Shown here one piece after another: positions 1 to 8,673 of a DNA stretch of 35,391 bases. Below the pieces are notes generated by a model. That model was not told where the DNA came from. It did not search any database and saw only the letters and a list, made by a program, of their open reading frames with translations. The stretch lies in assembly GCA_022712975.1 (NCBI GenBank), contig JAFLJO010000064.1, forward strand, positions 1-35,391. The letters run 5' to 3'. Source of the stretch: Desulfocapsa sp. (GTDB lineage Bacteria; Desulfobacterota; Desulfobulbia; Desulfobulbales; Desulfocapsaceae). Made by a program: the position numbers and the translations under genes. Position 1 is the first letter of the stretch, and each line of letters begins with the position of its first letter.

Positions 1-195
1 TTTCAGGCTATCGGATTTCCACGCTTCATCTGCGATCAGGTAGATCCTCGCCGTGACGGCTTTTGCAGGGATGCGAGGATTCAATATTCGCAAACCTGAT
101 TCCGGGTTGGTCAGAGCGAGGTCGATCTCGCCGGCGTAGCCGAACCGCGAGACTTGCAACTCCAGAGCACATGCGCCGTGCTCGGGTTCGATCAT
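1..195 (-). pseudogene. Partial ORF, unknown protein, running off the window start
   Basis: Reading the reverse strand from an ATG at 195 gives 65 uninterrupted codons to the window edge. The product contains LQVSRFGYAGEIDLALTN and NPRIPAKAVTARIYLIADEA, which reads like a beta-rich secreted or extracellular domain rather than random translation. Base composition is visibly richer in G+C than the following 300 bases. Seven in-frame codons lie upstream of the ATG before a TAG, with no obvious ribosome binding site, so this may be the 3' part of a gene whose 5' end has been lost. The family is not recognised and the missing part lies outside the window. Whether it is a living gene or a remnant cannot be decided here. 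Confidence 0.35.
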
Positions 196-438
196 GAATT
201 CCTCTCGCGTCTTTGCGTCCGCCTATTGATGTCTTTTTTGATTGTCTCGATGAAATTATTGATATTCGTGAGAAGTATCCTGATTGATTTGTTTTCTTTT
301 TTTATCCCCCTCCCTCCATGCCATTCTGAATTCCTGAGTATCGTCGAATAACCATCAGGATCTCGTCGTTTTTCAAGTATCCAATAGAATATTATTTTGT
401 GCCATTGTGGACAGTTGCATGTTTGTACTGGTTATTCT
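196..438. other. Intergenic stretch without recognisable gene
   Basis: AT-rich spacer between the partial reverse ORF and the promoter of the tup operon. No frame shows convincing coding character; the 65-codon forward ORF across 154-351 is hydrophobic low-complexity translation of T-rich DNA and overlaps the reverse coding fragment. Confidence 0.5.
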
Positions 439-468
439 TTGTCAGTTATGGTCGATTTGTGATATTTT
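439..468 (+). promoter_or_regulatory. Candidate sigma70-type promoter of the tup operon
   Basis: A -35-like TTGTCA (439-444) and a -10-like TATTTT (463-468) are separated by 18 bases, about 70 bases upstream of the regulator start at 541. It is the best hexamer pair in the upstream region and precedes the palindrome at 479-495. Assignment is by eye. Confidence 0.35.
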
Positions 469-478
469 ATGGTTTTAT

Positions 479-495
479 TTTCCCCTGTGGGGTAA
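479..495. promoter_or_regulatory. Palindromic candidate operator upstream of the tup regulator
   Basis: TTTCCCCTGTGGGGTAA is an inverted repeat with CCCC/GGGG arms around TGT and AT-rich flanks. It sits just downstream of the candidate -10 box and about 45 bases before the start codon of the regulator. A symmetrical site here fits an operator for the adjacent helix-turn-helix protein and would allow repression of the whole operon. No U-run follows, so a terminator is unlikely. Confidence 0.35.
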
Positions 496-540
496 TCACT
501 GACTGATTTTGGCTATGGCAGAGTGAAGTGGAGAAAGAGA

Positions 541-1479
541 ATGATAACAGGAACGAATAATAAATTTTTAACAACAAAAAACGTTGCAGAGTTGCTGAAT
601 GTGAACGAGAAAATGATCTACTCTCTTGTGAACGATAAGGGCTTACCTGCAACTAAGGTCACAGGAAAATGGCTTTTCCCACACAGGTTGGTGGAAGAGT
701 GGCTTGAAGCGCATATCCTTAATTACAAGTCGAATACTTGTGATTCTTCCTCTGACAATGGTTTGTTGTTACTCGCTGGTAGTGATGACCCTCTCTTCCA
801 GAAAACGCTGTCGCTTTTTCATGCTAAAAGAAAGGATACGGTAGCTTTTTTTGCCAATCAGGGAAGTATGGGCGGCTTGACAAGTATGAGGCGCGGGCTG
901 TGTCATATCGGAGTTTGTCATCTGCTACAGGATGATGACAGTGGATATAATTTTAGCTTTGCTGAACAGGAACTCGATAAACCACCGGTCTTTGTTAATT
1001 TCAGCAAACGGGAACAGGGGATAATCATTCAAAAGGGGAATCCTAAAAACATCACTTCAATCAATGATCTTGCAAGAGATGATATCAGGATAGTGAACCG
1101 TCCACTGGGTACAGGAACACGGCTTTTGCTTGATTATGAAATAGCAAGATCCAAAATCGCAACAGAACAAATTGGTGGATACGGCATTGAAGTACCACGC
1201 CATCTGGATGCGGGTCTGGAAGTACTTGCAGGGCGTGTTGATGCTGCACCGGGCATCCGCGCCGTAGCCGGGATGCTGGATATTGATTTTCTTCCCTTGC
1301 GCTGGGAGCGTTTTGATCTGTTGATCAGCAGGGAGCGATTTTTTGAGAAAGGTGTGCAAAGTTTTATAAGCCTGCTTCATGAAGAGGAATTCAGGAACCT
1401 GGCAGAATCTTTTGTCGGTTATGATGTGTCAATGTGTGGGAAAATGTTATTTCCCGATAATTTTATTACGGAGGAGTGA
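541..1479 (+). CDS. HTH (excisionase-type) / periplasmic-binding-like domain regulator of tungstate uptake
   Basis: This is a cytosolic transcriptional regulator of about 312 residues. The N-terminal ~55 residues form an excisionase/MerR-like winged helix (LTTKNVAELLNVNEKMIYSL, then a KWLFPHRLVEEWL wing). The rest resembles the PBP-like domain of the PF12727 type (SDDPLFQKTLSLF, GSMGGLTSMRRG, RPLGTGTRLLLDYEI), related to substrate-binding proteins but with no signal peptide. A GTG at 523 is in frame, but ATG 541 has GGAG seven bases upstream and is preferred. tupA starts 3 bases after the stop, so the genes are co-transcribed. The inferred role is sensing tungstate or molybdate and controlling the tup operon. 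The domain call is fairly sure; the ligand is inferred from position. Confidence 0.8.
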   Translation: MITGTNNKFLTTKNVAELLNVNEKMIYSLVNDKGLPATKVTGKWLFPHRLVEEWLEAHILNYKSNTCDSSSDNGLLLLAGSDDPLFQKTLSLFHAKRKDTVAFFANQGSMGGLTSMRRGLCHIGVCHLLQDDDSGYNFSFAEQELDKPPVFVNFSKREQGIIIQKGNPKNITSINDLARDDIRIVNRPLGTGTRLLLDYEIARSKIATEQIGGYGIEVPRHLDAGLEVLAGRVDAAPGIRAVAGMLDIDFLPLRWERFDLLISRERFFEKGVQSFISLLHEEEFRNLAESFVGYDVSMCGKMLFPDNFITEE

Positions 1480-1482
1480 GAA

Positions 1483-2376
1483 ATGAAGATTTGTATGAAT
1501 GCACTACTTGGAGCGTTTCTGTTGATGGTGACTTTTGCGGGCTATGGATGGAGTGAAGACAAGGTTTTAAAAATGTCCACAACCACAAGCACACAGTCTT
1601 CTGGCCTTTTAGATATCCTTTTACCCGAATTTAAGAAAGATAGCGGGATTAGAATAAAGGTAATTGCCAAAGGTACAGGGGCTGCCATACGGGATGGTAA
1701 GGATGGAAATGTTGATGTCATTTTTGTTCATGCTAAAGATCGTGAAACTGCTTTTGTGGCAGATGGATTTGGAACTGCGCGTTTTCCGGTAATGCATAAT
1801 GATTTTGTTTTACTGGGACCTACAGGAGATCCTGCCGGTATCAAAGGAAAAAAGGATGTGGCCATGGCTCTTGGCAAAATTGCAAAGGCAAAAGAGATGT
1901 TTATCTCCCGGGGGGATGACAGTGGTACTCATACAAAAGAGCAGGCACTTTGGGCTGCCAGTGGTGTTGATCTTACGGAAGTGAGCCAGACAATTGTAAA
2001 AAAAGGCAAAGAGAGTAAGGTCACCTTGAAGCGTCCTGCTGATTCGGATACCTGGTATGTTTCCATTGGGCAGGGGATGGGCAAGGTCATTACCTATGCC
2101 GATGAAAAACAGGCATATACTCTTGCTGATCGTGGAACCTATATCAAGTATAAATTTGGCAGGAACCCTGCCATTGAGCTTGATGTTTTAAGTGAAGGAG
2201 ATGTAAGTCTTGCAAATCCGTACGGTATTATCCCTGTAAACCCCAAAAAACACCCACATGTCCAATATGAAATGGCCATGGAGTTTGTTGACTGGATTAC
2301 CGGCGAACGTGGCCAGAAATTGATTGCTGACTACAGGCTTGAAGGAAAGCAGCTTTTTTATCCAGATTCTAAATGA
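1483..2376 (+). CDS. tupA: Tungstate ABC transporter, periplasmic binding protein
   Basis: TupA captures tungstate in the periplasm and delivers it to the TupBC importer. The 297-residue product begins with a signal peptide (basic MKICMN, hydrophobic core, probable cleavage after GYGWS). It then shows the TTTST oxyanion-binding loop at residues 33-37 and the family-typical SRGDDSGTH at about 142-150. Both motifs mark TupA rather than ModA. The start follows a strong GGAGGAG site. A T-rich gap of 95 bases separates it from tupB, and I see no stem-loop there that would act as a terminator. Tungstate would serve tungsto-enzymes such as formate dehydrogenases or aldehyde oxidoreductases in an anaerobe; none of these is in the window. 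Confidence 0.93.
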   Translation: MKICMNALLGAFLLMVTFAGYGWSEDKVLKMSTTTSTQSSGLLDILLPEFKKDSGIRIKVIAKGTGAAIRDGKDGNVDVIFVHAKDRETAFVADGFGTARFPVMHNDFVLLGPTGDPAGIKGKKDVAMALGKIAKAKEMFISRGDDSGTHTKEQALWAASGVDLTEVSQTIVKKGKESKVTLKRPADSDTWYVSIGQGMGKVITYADEKQAYTLADRGTYIKYKFGRNPAIELDVLSEGDVSLANPYGIIPVNPKKHPHVQYEMAMEFVDWITGERGQKLIADYRLEGKQLFYPDSK

Positions 2377-2471
2377 TTTTTTTCTTTTTCTTTTTTTTGT
2401 GCTGAGAGTTTGTTTATTTTATAGGATGACTTGAATCTAAACCGGGTGCCCCCACAATCAAACAGGAGGTA

Positions 2472-3176
2472 GTGGATATTTTTCTGGATAGTTTGGAATC
2501 TGCTTTTTTATTGTTGCTTGCCTGTGACCCGGAGCTAATGGATATCGTAGCAGTATCGCTCAAAGTCAGCACCATCTCCACACTGATTGCATCACTGGTC
2601 GGGATTCCCTGCGGATTTTTGATTGCTTATTCCAGCTTTTACGGAAAACGACTGCTTCTGACATGTCTGAATACCTTGCTGGCATTGCCCACGGTCGTTA
2701 TTGGTCTGCTGGTCTATTCCTTTATCTCCAGGCGGGGTTTATTTGGATCATTGGAGCTGTTGTATACCCAGAAGGCCATTATTATCGGTCAGGTGATTCT
2801 GATCATTCCTCTTGTCACATCATTGACCATTGCCGCAGTCAGCAGAATTGACAAGCGCTATCGGAATACGGCTCTAACTCTTGGAGCAACCCAGATACAG
2901 ATGGCGTTGGTGATAATTAAGGAAGCTCGATATGGGATTGGTGCAGCCGTAATTGCCTCTTTTGGCAGGGTCATTGCCGAGGTGGGGATCAGTATGATGC
3001 TTGGTGGCAATGCCAGGGGATTTACCCGTACCATGACAACAGCCATGGCTCTTGAGTATGACAAGGGGGAGTTTGTTTTAGCTGTTGCTCTCGGACTCAC
3101 TTTGATGACAATCGCTTTTGGCATAAATATGCTGTTTCATTTCTTCCAGGGAAGGGCCGGGATAGATGCTCTATAA
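2472..3176 (+). CDS. tupB: Tungstate ABC transporter, membrane permease
   Basis: Integral membrane permease of about 234 residues and five to six hydrophobic helices, forming the channel of the TupABC importer. The cytoplasmic coupling region appears as TLGATQIQMALVIIKEARYG, the EAA-like loop that contacts the ATPase. The start is GTG 2472; no ATG or other start lies between it and the upstream in-frame stop, and the N-terminal sequence resembles other TupB proteins. The AGGAGG site ends only one or two bases before the GTG, unusually close, so initiation efficiency or the exact start is uncertain. The 3' end overlaps tupC by 11 bases, indicating translational coupling. Confidence 0.9.
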   Translation: MDIFLDSLESAFLLLLACDPELMDIVAVSLKVSTISTLIASLVGIPCGFLIAYSSFYGKRLLLTCLNTLLALPTVVIGLLVYSFISRRGLFGSLELLYTQKAIIIGQVILIIPLVTSLTIAAVSRIDKRYRNTALTLGATQIQMALVIIKEARYGIGAAVIASFGRVIAEVGISMMLGGNARGFTRTMTTAMALEYDKGEFVLAVALGLTLMTIAFGINMLFHFFQGRAGIDAL

Positions 3177-3781
3177 GGCAGACACTCTGGTAACGGAATT
3201 CAAGGGGCGCAAGGTTCTGAATCTTACTGACTTTGTAATTGAGAGGAAGCAAATTTATGCGCTTATCGGAGCAAATGGTGCCGGAAAAACAACGCTTTTG
3301 AACATTCTGGCATTTCTTGTTCAGCCCACCTCTGGAAACCTGCAGTTTTGCGGTAGAGATGTTTCATGTCGCAGGAAGGATCTTCTGGATTTACGACGGC
3401 GGGTGGTGCTTGTTGATCAATATCCCATTCTTTTCACAGGTTCTGTCTGGAAAAATGTTGAGTTTGGTCTGAAAGTTCGGGGAATATCAAAAAAGCAACG
3501 TGAGAGGCGGGCGGATGAAGTTCTGGAGCTTGTGGGCATGCAGGAATTCCGGTCTGCTGATGCCCATAAATTGTCCGGCGGGGAAAGTAAGCGTGTTGCA
3601 ATGGCCAGGGCTCTGGCCATTGCTCCTGAAGTATTGCTCTGTGATGAACCCACTGCAAATGTTGATGAGGAAAATCAGAAGATTATCCTGGATATTCTGG
3701 AGAGAATCAACAGAGAAAACCAAACGTCAATAGTTATGTCAACCCATTATCTTTCACAAATCAGACGACTGGCACATCATA

Positions 3782-4212
<431 letters not shown>

Positions 4213-4512
4213 GGGTATGTTTTTTCTCTGGCTCTCCCTCAAAAAGAGATTACTTATCACCGTAAGCGTTCACCATCAACAGTTTTTCTAATTAAATTTG
4301 CTGATGTTTTTGGTGTAACGTTAAACTTCCTGGACTTTGCCGTTAAAGGACAGATAGCGAAACTCAACATTCAGGACAGAGAGCTTCTGAAAAAAGTTGA
4401 ATTGCTTGACAGTCTATCGGTAGAAGAAAAAGGATTGGCAAAGGAAATTCTGGATTTTGTTATTTTAAAACATAAGTTCCAGAAGCTTGCCGCCACCGGA
4501 GGTACGCACTAA
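4213..4512 (+). pseudogene. 5'-truncated XRE-family HTH regulator
   Basis: The frame is open from 4213 to the TAA at 4510-4512 but has no usable start codon. The product includes SPSTVFLIKFADVFGVTLNF, the last helices of a Cro/C1-type HTH domain. A helical tail follows (DRELLKKVELLDSLSVEEKG, then LDFVILKHKFQKLA) like that of many XRE regulators. The N-terminal half carrying the recognition helix is missing. The stop overlaps the ATG of the next gene (TAATG), so this was once the first gene of a coupled three-gene unit with the 79-aa protein and the HNH nuclease. Confidence 0.7.
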
Positions 4513-4751
4513 TGGAAATAGCAAGGGCATATGAGGAAGTTGTAAATTTTATTGCAACTCAAACACCCCACAGCTCACTAATGGCCTTTCGTCCCTCGGA
4601 TCAGGCGAAAGATCGAGTGATGGAACTGGTTCACAAAGAAAAGGAAAATGGTCTGGCAGCAGATGAACAATCTGAATTAGATCAGTACTTGCAGCTGGAA
4701 CATCTTATGAGACTGGCAAAGGCGCGCGCAAAACAAAACTGTATAGAATGA
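4512..4751 (+). CDS. Small conserved protein paired with HNH nuclease
   Basis: This 79-residue, charged, mostly helical protein has no signal peptide or membrane segment. A GGAGG site lies nine bases before the ATG, inside the end of the regulator remnant. The tail DEQSELDQYLQLEHLMRLAK is of a type I recall from small proteins encoded directly upstream of HNH nucleases in cyanobacteria and other bacteria. The stop overlaps the start of the HNH gene (ATGA), indicating coupled translation and probably a fixed ratio of the two products. An antitoxin-like or nuclease-partner role is plausible from size and position but is inference. Confidence 0.7.
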   Translation: MEIARAYEEVVNFIATQTPHSSLMAFRPSDQAKDRVMELVHKEKENGLAADEQSELDQYLQLEHLMRLAKARAKQNCIE

Positions 4752-5176
4752 CATATATTAGCGTAAAAACACGCCAGCTTGTTGCTCAGCGAGCTGATTT
4801 TCGGTGTGAATATTGTCTGATCCACGAGAAAAATACATTTTTTGGCTGTGAAATCGATCATATTGTCAGTAAAAAGCATGGTGGCACCAACGATCTTGAG
4901 AATTTGGCCTATGCCTGTTTATTTTGCAATCGTCACAAGGGGACTGATGTTGGCTCTATTCATCCGACCACAGGTGAGCTGATCAGGTTTTTTAATCCAC
5001 GTAAAGATCTTTGGGAGAAGCATTTTCAGCTAAAAGATGTGACCATCGAACCGTTGACCGATATCGGAGAAATAACTGTTCGTCTTTTTGCACTCAATAA
5101 TCAAGAACGCCTTCTTGAGCGTGACGCTCTCATTTCCGCCGGAGTATACCCAGCTCCCAAACCATTCAAACAGTAA
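4748..5176 (+). CDS. HNH endonuclease
   Basis: A 142-residue nuclease of the HNH/McrA-like superfamily. The core runs from about residue 18 to 65: a first zinc knuckle CEYC, the catalytic DHIVSKKHGG (Asp-His of the first HNH element), the middle Asn in GTNDLENLAYAC, and CLFCNRHKG closing the second knuckle and the final His. The C-terminal part (FNPRKDLWEKHFQL and following) matches the usual extension of this HNH subfamily. It is expected to cleave nucleic acid; the target is unknown. It is translationally coupled to the 79-aa gene and sits inside the duplication-bounded island, which suggests horizontal acquisition. Confidence 0.88.
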   Translation: MTYISVKTRQLVAQRADFRCEYCLIHEKNTFFGCEIDHIVSKKHGGTNDLENLAYACLFCNRHKGTDVGSIHPTTGELIRFFNPRKDLWEKHFQLKDVTIEPLTDIGEITVRLFALNNQERLLERDALISAGVYPAPKPFKQ

Positions 5177-5612
5177 TAGTAGCGGCGTGAGCCTGCTTGA
5201 GAACGCGCTGGAACTTAGTCTTTCCTGGATTGCGGTTGTGGGTCTAAGTTTCCGTCTGCTTTGTCGGATCGTTGCCTTGTCCTGGCTCCTGTGTAGATTG
5301 GAGTTGGTTTGTAAGAAATAGGGGACAAAGAAGGGGCATCATGTTCAAAATCGTACACTACGGCGTCCCGCTTGAACAAATCTGAGGCACGGAGTCTACG
5401 CTTACCTGGTGAATGTTTACGAAACCAAGTTTACTGTAAATCAGCATTTGTGGTGAACAGTTACAAAACAGTGACTGATAGAGTAAAGGAACAACACCCG
5501 AGAAAGATGTAAAAATTTTCTTTTCCATGACAGAAGTGTGTTTTTTGAAATTCCGAAAATTTCTCGTTACAGCACTAAACACCACGCCTTCTGTTCTGGC
5601 ATTGATTACACT
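5177..5612. other. Right part of the island, no gene recognised
   Basis: Non-coding stretch between the HNH gene and the right direct repeat. It holds a copy of the dispersed motif GGAGTCTACGCTTACCTG (about 5391-5408) and the 48-bp repeat at 5417-5464. The reverse 101-codon ORF (5358-5663) spans both this repeat and the tupC remnant and is judged spurious. The forward 77-codon ORF (5088-5321) overlaps the nuclease gene and has no family resemblance. Confidence 0.55.
5417..5464 (+). repeat. Dispersed 48-bp repeat, copy 1
   Basis: Identical over 48 bases to the reverse complement of 18400-18447, and shares its right ~35 bases with 9002-9052. The core TTTACTGTAAATCAGCATTT is followed by GTGGTGAACAGTTAC. 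The element is imperfectly palindromic (GTTTAC...GTGAAC). All copies are intergenic. See the matching finding. Confidence 0.85.
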
Positions 5613-5772
5613 CCCTGATGCTTGAGCACGGGATGCTGGTAAAGACCTATCGTTCGAGTCCATTGTAAATCCTTTTAAAAGCGTTTTTCGAAATAGGGTT
5701 TCAAGATATCTGGAATGACAACGGTTCCATCTTCCTGCTGATAGTTTTCAAGAATTGCCAGCAGCGTCCTGC
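5613..5772. repeat. Right copy of 160-bp direct repeat flanking the HNH island
   Basis: Partner of 3782-3941. Here the serS part belongs to the intact gene, while the first ~54 bases are a dead copy of the end of tupC (reading LMLEHGMLVKTYRSSPL then stop). Three of the substitutions fall in the tupC part and alter two residues relative to the intact gene. Confidence 0.9.
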
Positions 5773-6952
5773 CCACAGCCATTCCTGATCCGTTCAGTGT
5801 GTGAACCAGCTTGCTTTTTTTCTGACCATTGGGGCGATAGCGGATTCCACCACGCCTTGCCTGGAAGTCAAGAAAGTTGGAGCAGGAGGAAATCTCACGA
5901 TATCCATTCTGTCCCGGTAGCCACACTTCGATGTCATAGGTCTTCGTTGAAGAAAAACCAAGATCACCGCTGCAGAGGGTGACAACCCGATAATGCAGTC
6001 CCAGTAATTGTAAAACTTCTTCAGCATCAGCCAGCAGGCTGTCCAGTTCCTGATTAGACGTTTCAGGAGTTGTGAATTTGACGAGTTCCACCTTATCAAA
6101 CTGATGCTGCCTCATGAGCCCTTTAGTGTCTCTGCCATAGGATCCGGCTTCGGATCGAAAACAGGGTGTGTGGGCTGTATATTTTATGGGAAGCTCATTC
6201 TCGTCCAGAGTTTCATCCCGATGAATATTAGTAAGCGGTACTTCAGCGGTGGGGATGAGGTAAAGATCCCAGTCTTTAATGGCAAAAAGATCTTCTGCAA
6301 ATTTAGGTAATTGTCCGGTGGCTGTCATGGATGCGCTGTTGACTAAAAATGGAGGCAAAACTTCATAATATCCATGTTTCTGGGTATGCAGATCAAGCAT
6401 AAAATTGGCTAGTGCTCTTTCCATCTTTGCTGCAAGGCCTTTTAAGAGTGCAAAACGGGCTCCTGAGAGTTTGGCAGCACACTCAAAATCCAGAATACCT
6501 AAGTCTTCGCCCACTTCCCAGTGAGGTTTGGGAGTAAAAGAAAAATCAGGTTTAGTGCCCCATTTTCTGATCTCCACATTATCGGCATCGTCCTTCCCTT
6601 TTGGTACATCATCGTTACAAAGATTTGGTATGGAGAGAACCAGATCCTGCAGTTGGCTTTGGATTTCACCAAGTTCTTTGTCGAGTTTTTTTATGGTATC
6701 CGAAGTTTTGCGCATTTGAGGGATCAGTGTATCAGCCTGTTTTTTCTCTTCATCGCTGCCTTGTTTAAGCCTGGCGATATCTTTGGAGGCAATGTTGCGC
6801 TGATTTTTCAGGTGTTCAACTTCTCCCAGCAGTTTTAGACGTTTTTTGTCAACGAGTGCAAATTCATCTACTTTGTCTGTGGCTAAGCCTCTGTGGGCTG
6901 TTTTTTTGCGAACAAGATCAATGTTTTCTCTAATGAAACGAAGCTCTAGCAT
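5675..6952 (-). CDS. serS: Seryl-tRNA synthetase
   Basis: Class II synthetase that charges tRNA-Ser (and tRNA-Sec) with serine in the cytosol; 425 residues, the normal length. The N-terminal ~110 residues form the long antiparallel coiled coil that binds the tRNA variable arm ([18 protein letters not shown]). The catalytic domain shows motif 2 around [15 protein letters not shown] and motif 3 in [20 protein letters not shown]. The gene lies tail to tail with tupC apart from the island, and the last ~34 codons are duplicated at 3838-3941. A small hairpin precedes the start codon. Confidence 0.97.
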   Translation of the reverse strand: MLELRFIRENIDLVRKKTAHRGLATDKVDEFALVDKKRLKLLGEVEHLKNQRNIASKDIARLKQGSDEEKKQADTLIPQMRKTSDTIKKLDKELGEIQSQLQDLVLSIPNLCNDDVPKGKDDADNVEIRKWGTKPDFSFTPKPHWEVGEDLGILDFECAAKLSGARFALLKGLAAKMERALANFMLDLHTQKHGYYEVLPPFLVNSASMTATGQLPKFAEDLFAIKDWDLYLIPTAEVPLTNIHRDETLDENELPIKYTAHTPCFRSEAGSYGRDTKGLMRQHQFDKVELVKFTTPETSNQELDSLLADAEEVLQLLGLHYRVVTLCSGDLGFSSTKTYDIEVWLPGQNGYREISSCSNFLDFQARRGGIRYRPNGQKKSKLVHTLNGSGMAVGRTLLAILENYQQEDGTVVIPDILKPYFEKRF

Positions 6953-6976
6953 GGCGAATGGGTTCTCAATATATGA

Positions 6977-6992
6977 GGGGAAAAGTCCCCTT
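6977..6992 (-). promoter_or_regulatory. Leader hairpin upstream of serS
   Basis: AGGGGAAAAGTCCCCT forms a six-base GC-rich stem with a short A-rich loop, about 25-40 bases before the serS start. On the serS strand the loop is U-rich and no U-run follows the stem closely, so a leader structure in the mRNA is more likely than a terminator. No T-box-like specifier could be recognised. Confidence 0.3.
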
Positions 6993-7150
6993 CAGTCTTT
7001 AGTTTGTCTTTTTGACCATCTTTTTTTAGCATGGCTGAAAATTGAAATCAACCTCTATCAAATTGCTTTTCGAAAAGGCATCTGCTATCTTAACTAAAGT
7101 TTTTTTTTACAACAACCGTATACTGTGAATATTACTAATCGGAGTACACC

Positions 7151-7855
7151 CTGGAAGCATTAAATCATAATAATAAACTTATCATCTTTGTTGCTGAGTT
7201 GAGAAGGTCTGTTCGCACTCTTGGTATCACTATTTTACTGGCCACTGCTGTGATCTTTTTTTTATCTCCTGAGTTGCTGCGTTTTGTTCAGGGGCATCTA
7301 GCGGATCAACTGTACTTTTTCTCAGTGGCAGGCCCTTTTTTGGCTCATGTTAAACTTGCCCTGTTTGCTGCACTGTATTTAATTATGCCATGGTTTATGA
7401 CGGTGCTCTGGCGTGCCGTGGGAAAGCCTTTCGGGGTGGAAGGGAAGCAACTTTTTTCTTTTATTCTCTTCACCTGCCTGCTTTTTTACGCAGGAACTCT
7501 GTTCTGTTATTTTATAACTCTTCCACTTGGTATCAAATTTCTTCTTGGCTTTGGTTCAGTAGACCTTCAACCGGTGATTTCCGTTGGTCGGTTTGTGAAT
7601 TTCACAACTCTTTTTATTTTGGCTTTTGGAGTGATTTTTGAGCTTCCAGTGTTTATGGTTTTTATGGCTAAAGTTGGAGTATTGAGCAGAAAATTTTATG
7701 AACGAAACAGGCGATATTCACTTTTAGTGATAGCAATCATTGCAGCGTTATTGACTCCAACTCCCGATGTCGTGAATATGCTGCTTATGGGTGGGCCTCT
7801 GTATCTTTTATACGAAGCTGGGATTATCATTCTTCGTGTAATGCGGATTAAATAG
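7151..7855 (+). CDS. tatC: Sec-independent (Tat) protein translocase subunit TatC
   Basis: Inner-membrane receptor that binds twin-arginine signal peptides. Six hydrophobic segments can be traced, with the conserved cytoplasmic loop around FGVEGKQLFSF (Glu aligning with the signal-binding Glu of E. coli TatC), FGVIFELPVFMV, and LLTPTPDVVN before the last helices. The frame has no ATG or GTG near the expected N-terminus. A CTG at 7151 has GGAG six bases upstream and restores the family-typical N-terminal helix (KLIIFVAELRRSVRT), giving 234 residues. The alternative TTG at 7199 would cut into that helix. It converges on the DUF523 gene six bases downstream. No tatA/tatB is in the window. Confidence 0.85.
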   Translation: MEALNHNNKLIIFVAELRRSVRTLGITILLATAVIFFLSPELLRFVQGHLADQLYFFSVAGPFLAHVKLALFAALYLIMPWFMTVLWRAVGKPFGVEGKQLFSFILFTCLLFYAGTLFCYFITLPLGIKFLLGFGSVDLQPVISVGRFVNFTTLFILAFGVIFELPVFMVFMAKVGVLSRKFYERNRRYSLLVIAIIAALLTPTPDVVNMLLMGGPLYLLYEAGIIILRVMRIK

Positions 7856-7861
7856 GACAAA

Positions 7862-8284
7862 TCAGAATTCGTAAAGTTTAAAACCGTTTTGTTTGAGCAA
7901 GGCTGCCGTAACACCTATTACTCCAGAGACTGCACAGGATGGGCTGCGGGCTTTCAAACAGACACCCGTGATGTTTTGGCTCCGGGCAATTTTTAAAACT
8001 TCCTGGGCACCCTTGATAAAAGAGGCACTGACATCATCACCTGTTTTGGTACAAACTTGAGCCCTGCTCTGTAGGACATCCAAACCTGTACCATTTGTAA
8101 TATCTGCAGCAGGGCGTGGTGTTGGCATACCGCCAAGCTGTTCGGGACAGACAGGAATCCAAGTATGGTTTTTAAGGAATTTGCTGCACGATGCATCAGG
8201 TTTTATAGCAGCATCATAACGGGTGCAAATCCCCATAAGACAAGCACTGACAAGAAAGACTGATTTTGGTGTTGAGTTGTTCAT
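7862..8284 (-). CDS. DUF523 family protein
   Basis: A 140-residue cytosolic protein of the DUF523 (YbbK-like) family. Visible family features are VSACLMGICTRYD near the N-terminus, WIPVCPEQLGGMPTPRPAAD, and SPSCAVSGVIGVTAALL near the C-terminus, with conserved cysteines that could bind metal or an Fe-S cluster. Function of the family is unknown to me. It is divergent from ftsB with only 48 bases between starts, so the two share a promoter region, and it converges with tatC. Confidence 0.88.
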   Translation of the reverse strand: MNNSTPKSVFLVSACLMGICTRYDAAIKPDASCSKFLKNHTWIPVCPEQLGGMPTPRPAADITNGTGLDVLQSRAQVCTKTGDDVSASFIKGAQEVLKIARSQNITGVCLKARSPSCAVSGVIGVTAALLKQNGFKLYEF

Positions 8285-8332
8285 AGATCAATTGGAAAGT
8301 ATAAGTGAGTCGTGCAGTAATAAGAGTATACC

Positions 8333-8671
8333 ATGGTAACAAAACAGAAAAAATTTAGAACACCACCTCTTTCGGGATTGCAACGAAAACAGCTGCTTTA
8401 CTTCTCCCTTGTAATTGTTAGTTTGTCATTGCTATGGCTTGTCTTTGCACCGGGAAACGGTCTGTATCATCTTCGTCAACAGAACAAACATCTTGCAGCA
8501 CTTGTTGCGGAACAAGAAATTCTGGTGCAGCAGAATAAAGAGATGAAACAGGATATAGAACGTCTGCAAAATGACAAAGAGTTTCTTGAACAGGTGGCCA
8601 GAGAGAAGCACGGTATGTTGAAAGAAAATGAAATGGTCTTTGATTTTGCGAATGAAAAAAAGAAAAAATAA
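8333..8671 (+). CDS. ftsB: Septum formation initiator FtsB/DivIC family protein
   Basis: A small bitopic membrane protein of 112 residues. It has a basic cytoplasmic N-terminus (about residues 1-20), one transmembrane helix (LLYFSLVIVSLSLLWLVFA, ~21-39), and then a periplasmic coiled coil (~45-90, LRQQNKHLAALVAEQEILVQ). The EFLEQVAREKHGM segment is the family's conserved end of the coil. The role is in the division complex with FtsL and FtsQ. The C-terminal KKKK run on the DNA level supplies a T-tract for the facing gene's terminator. No clear Shine-Dalgarno is seen before the ATG. The gene symbol follows Gram-negative usage. Confidence 0.87.
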   Translation: MVTKQKKFRTPPLSGLQRKQLLYFSLVIVSLSLLWLVFAPGNGLYHLRQQNKHLAALVAEQEILVQQNKEMKQDIERLQNDKEFLEQVAREKHGMLKENEMVFDFANEKKKK

Positions 8672-8673
8672 CC

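Noticed and set aside
523..540. GTG start for the tup regulator
   Set aside because: GGAG is correctly spaced for ATG 541; the GTG has no ribosome site.
5358..5663. Reverse 101-codon ORF
   Set aside because: It is translated from the 48-bp repeat, spacer and the antisense of the tupC remnant; no ribosome site and no family resemblance.
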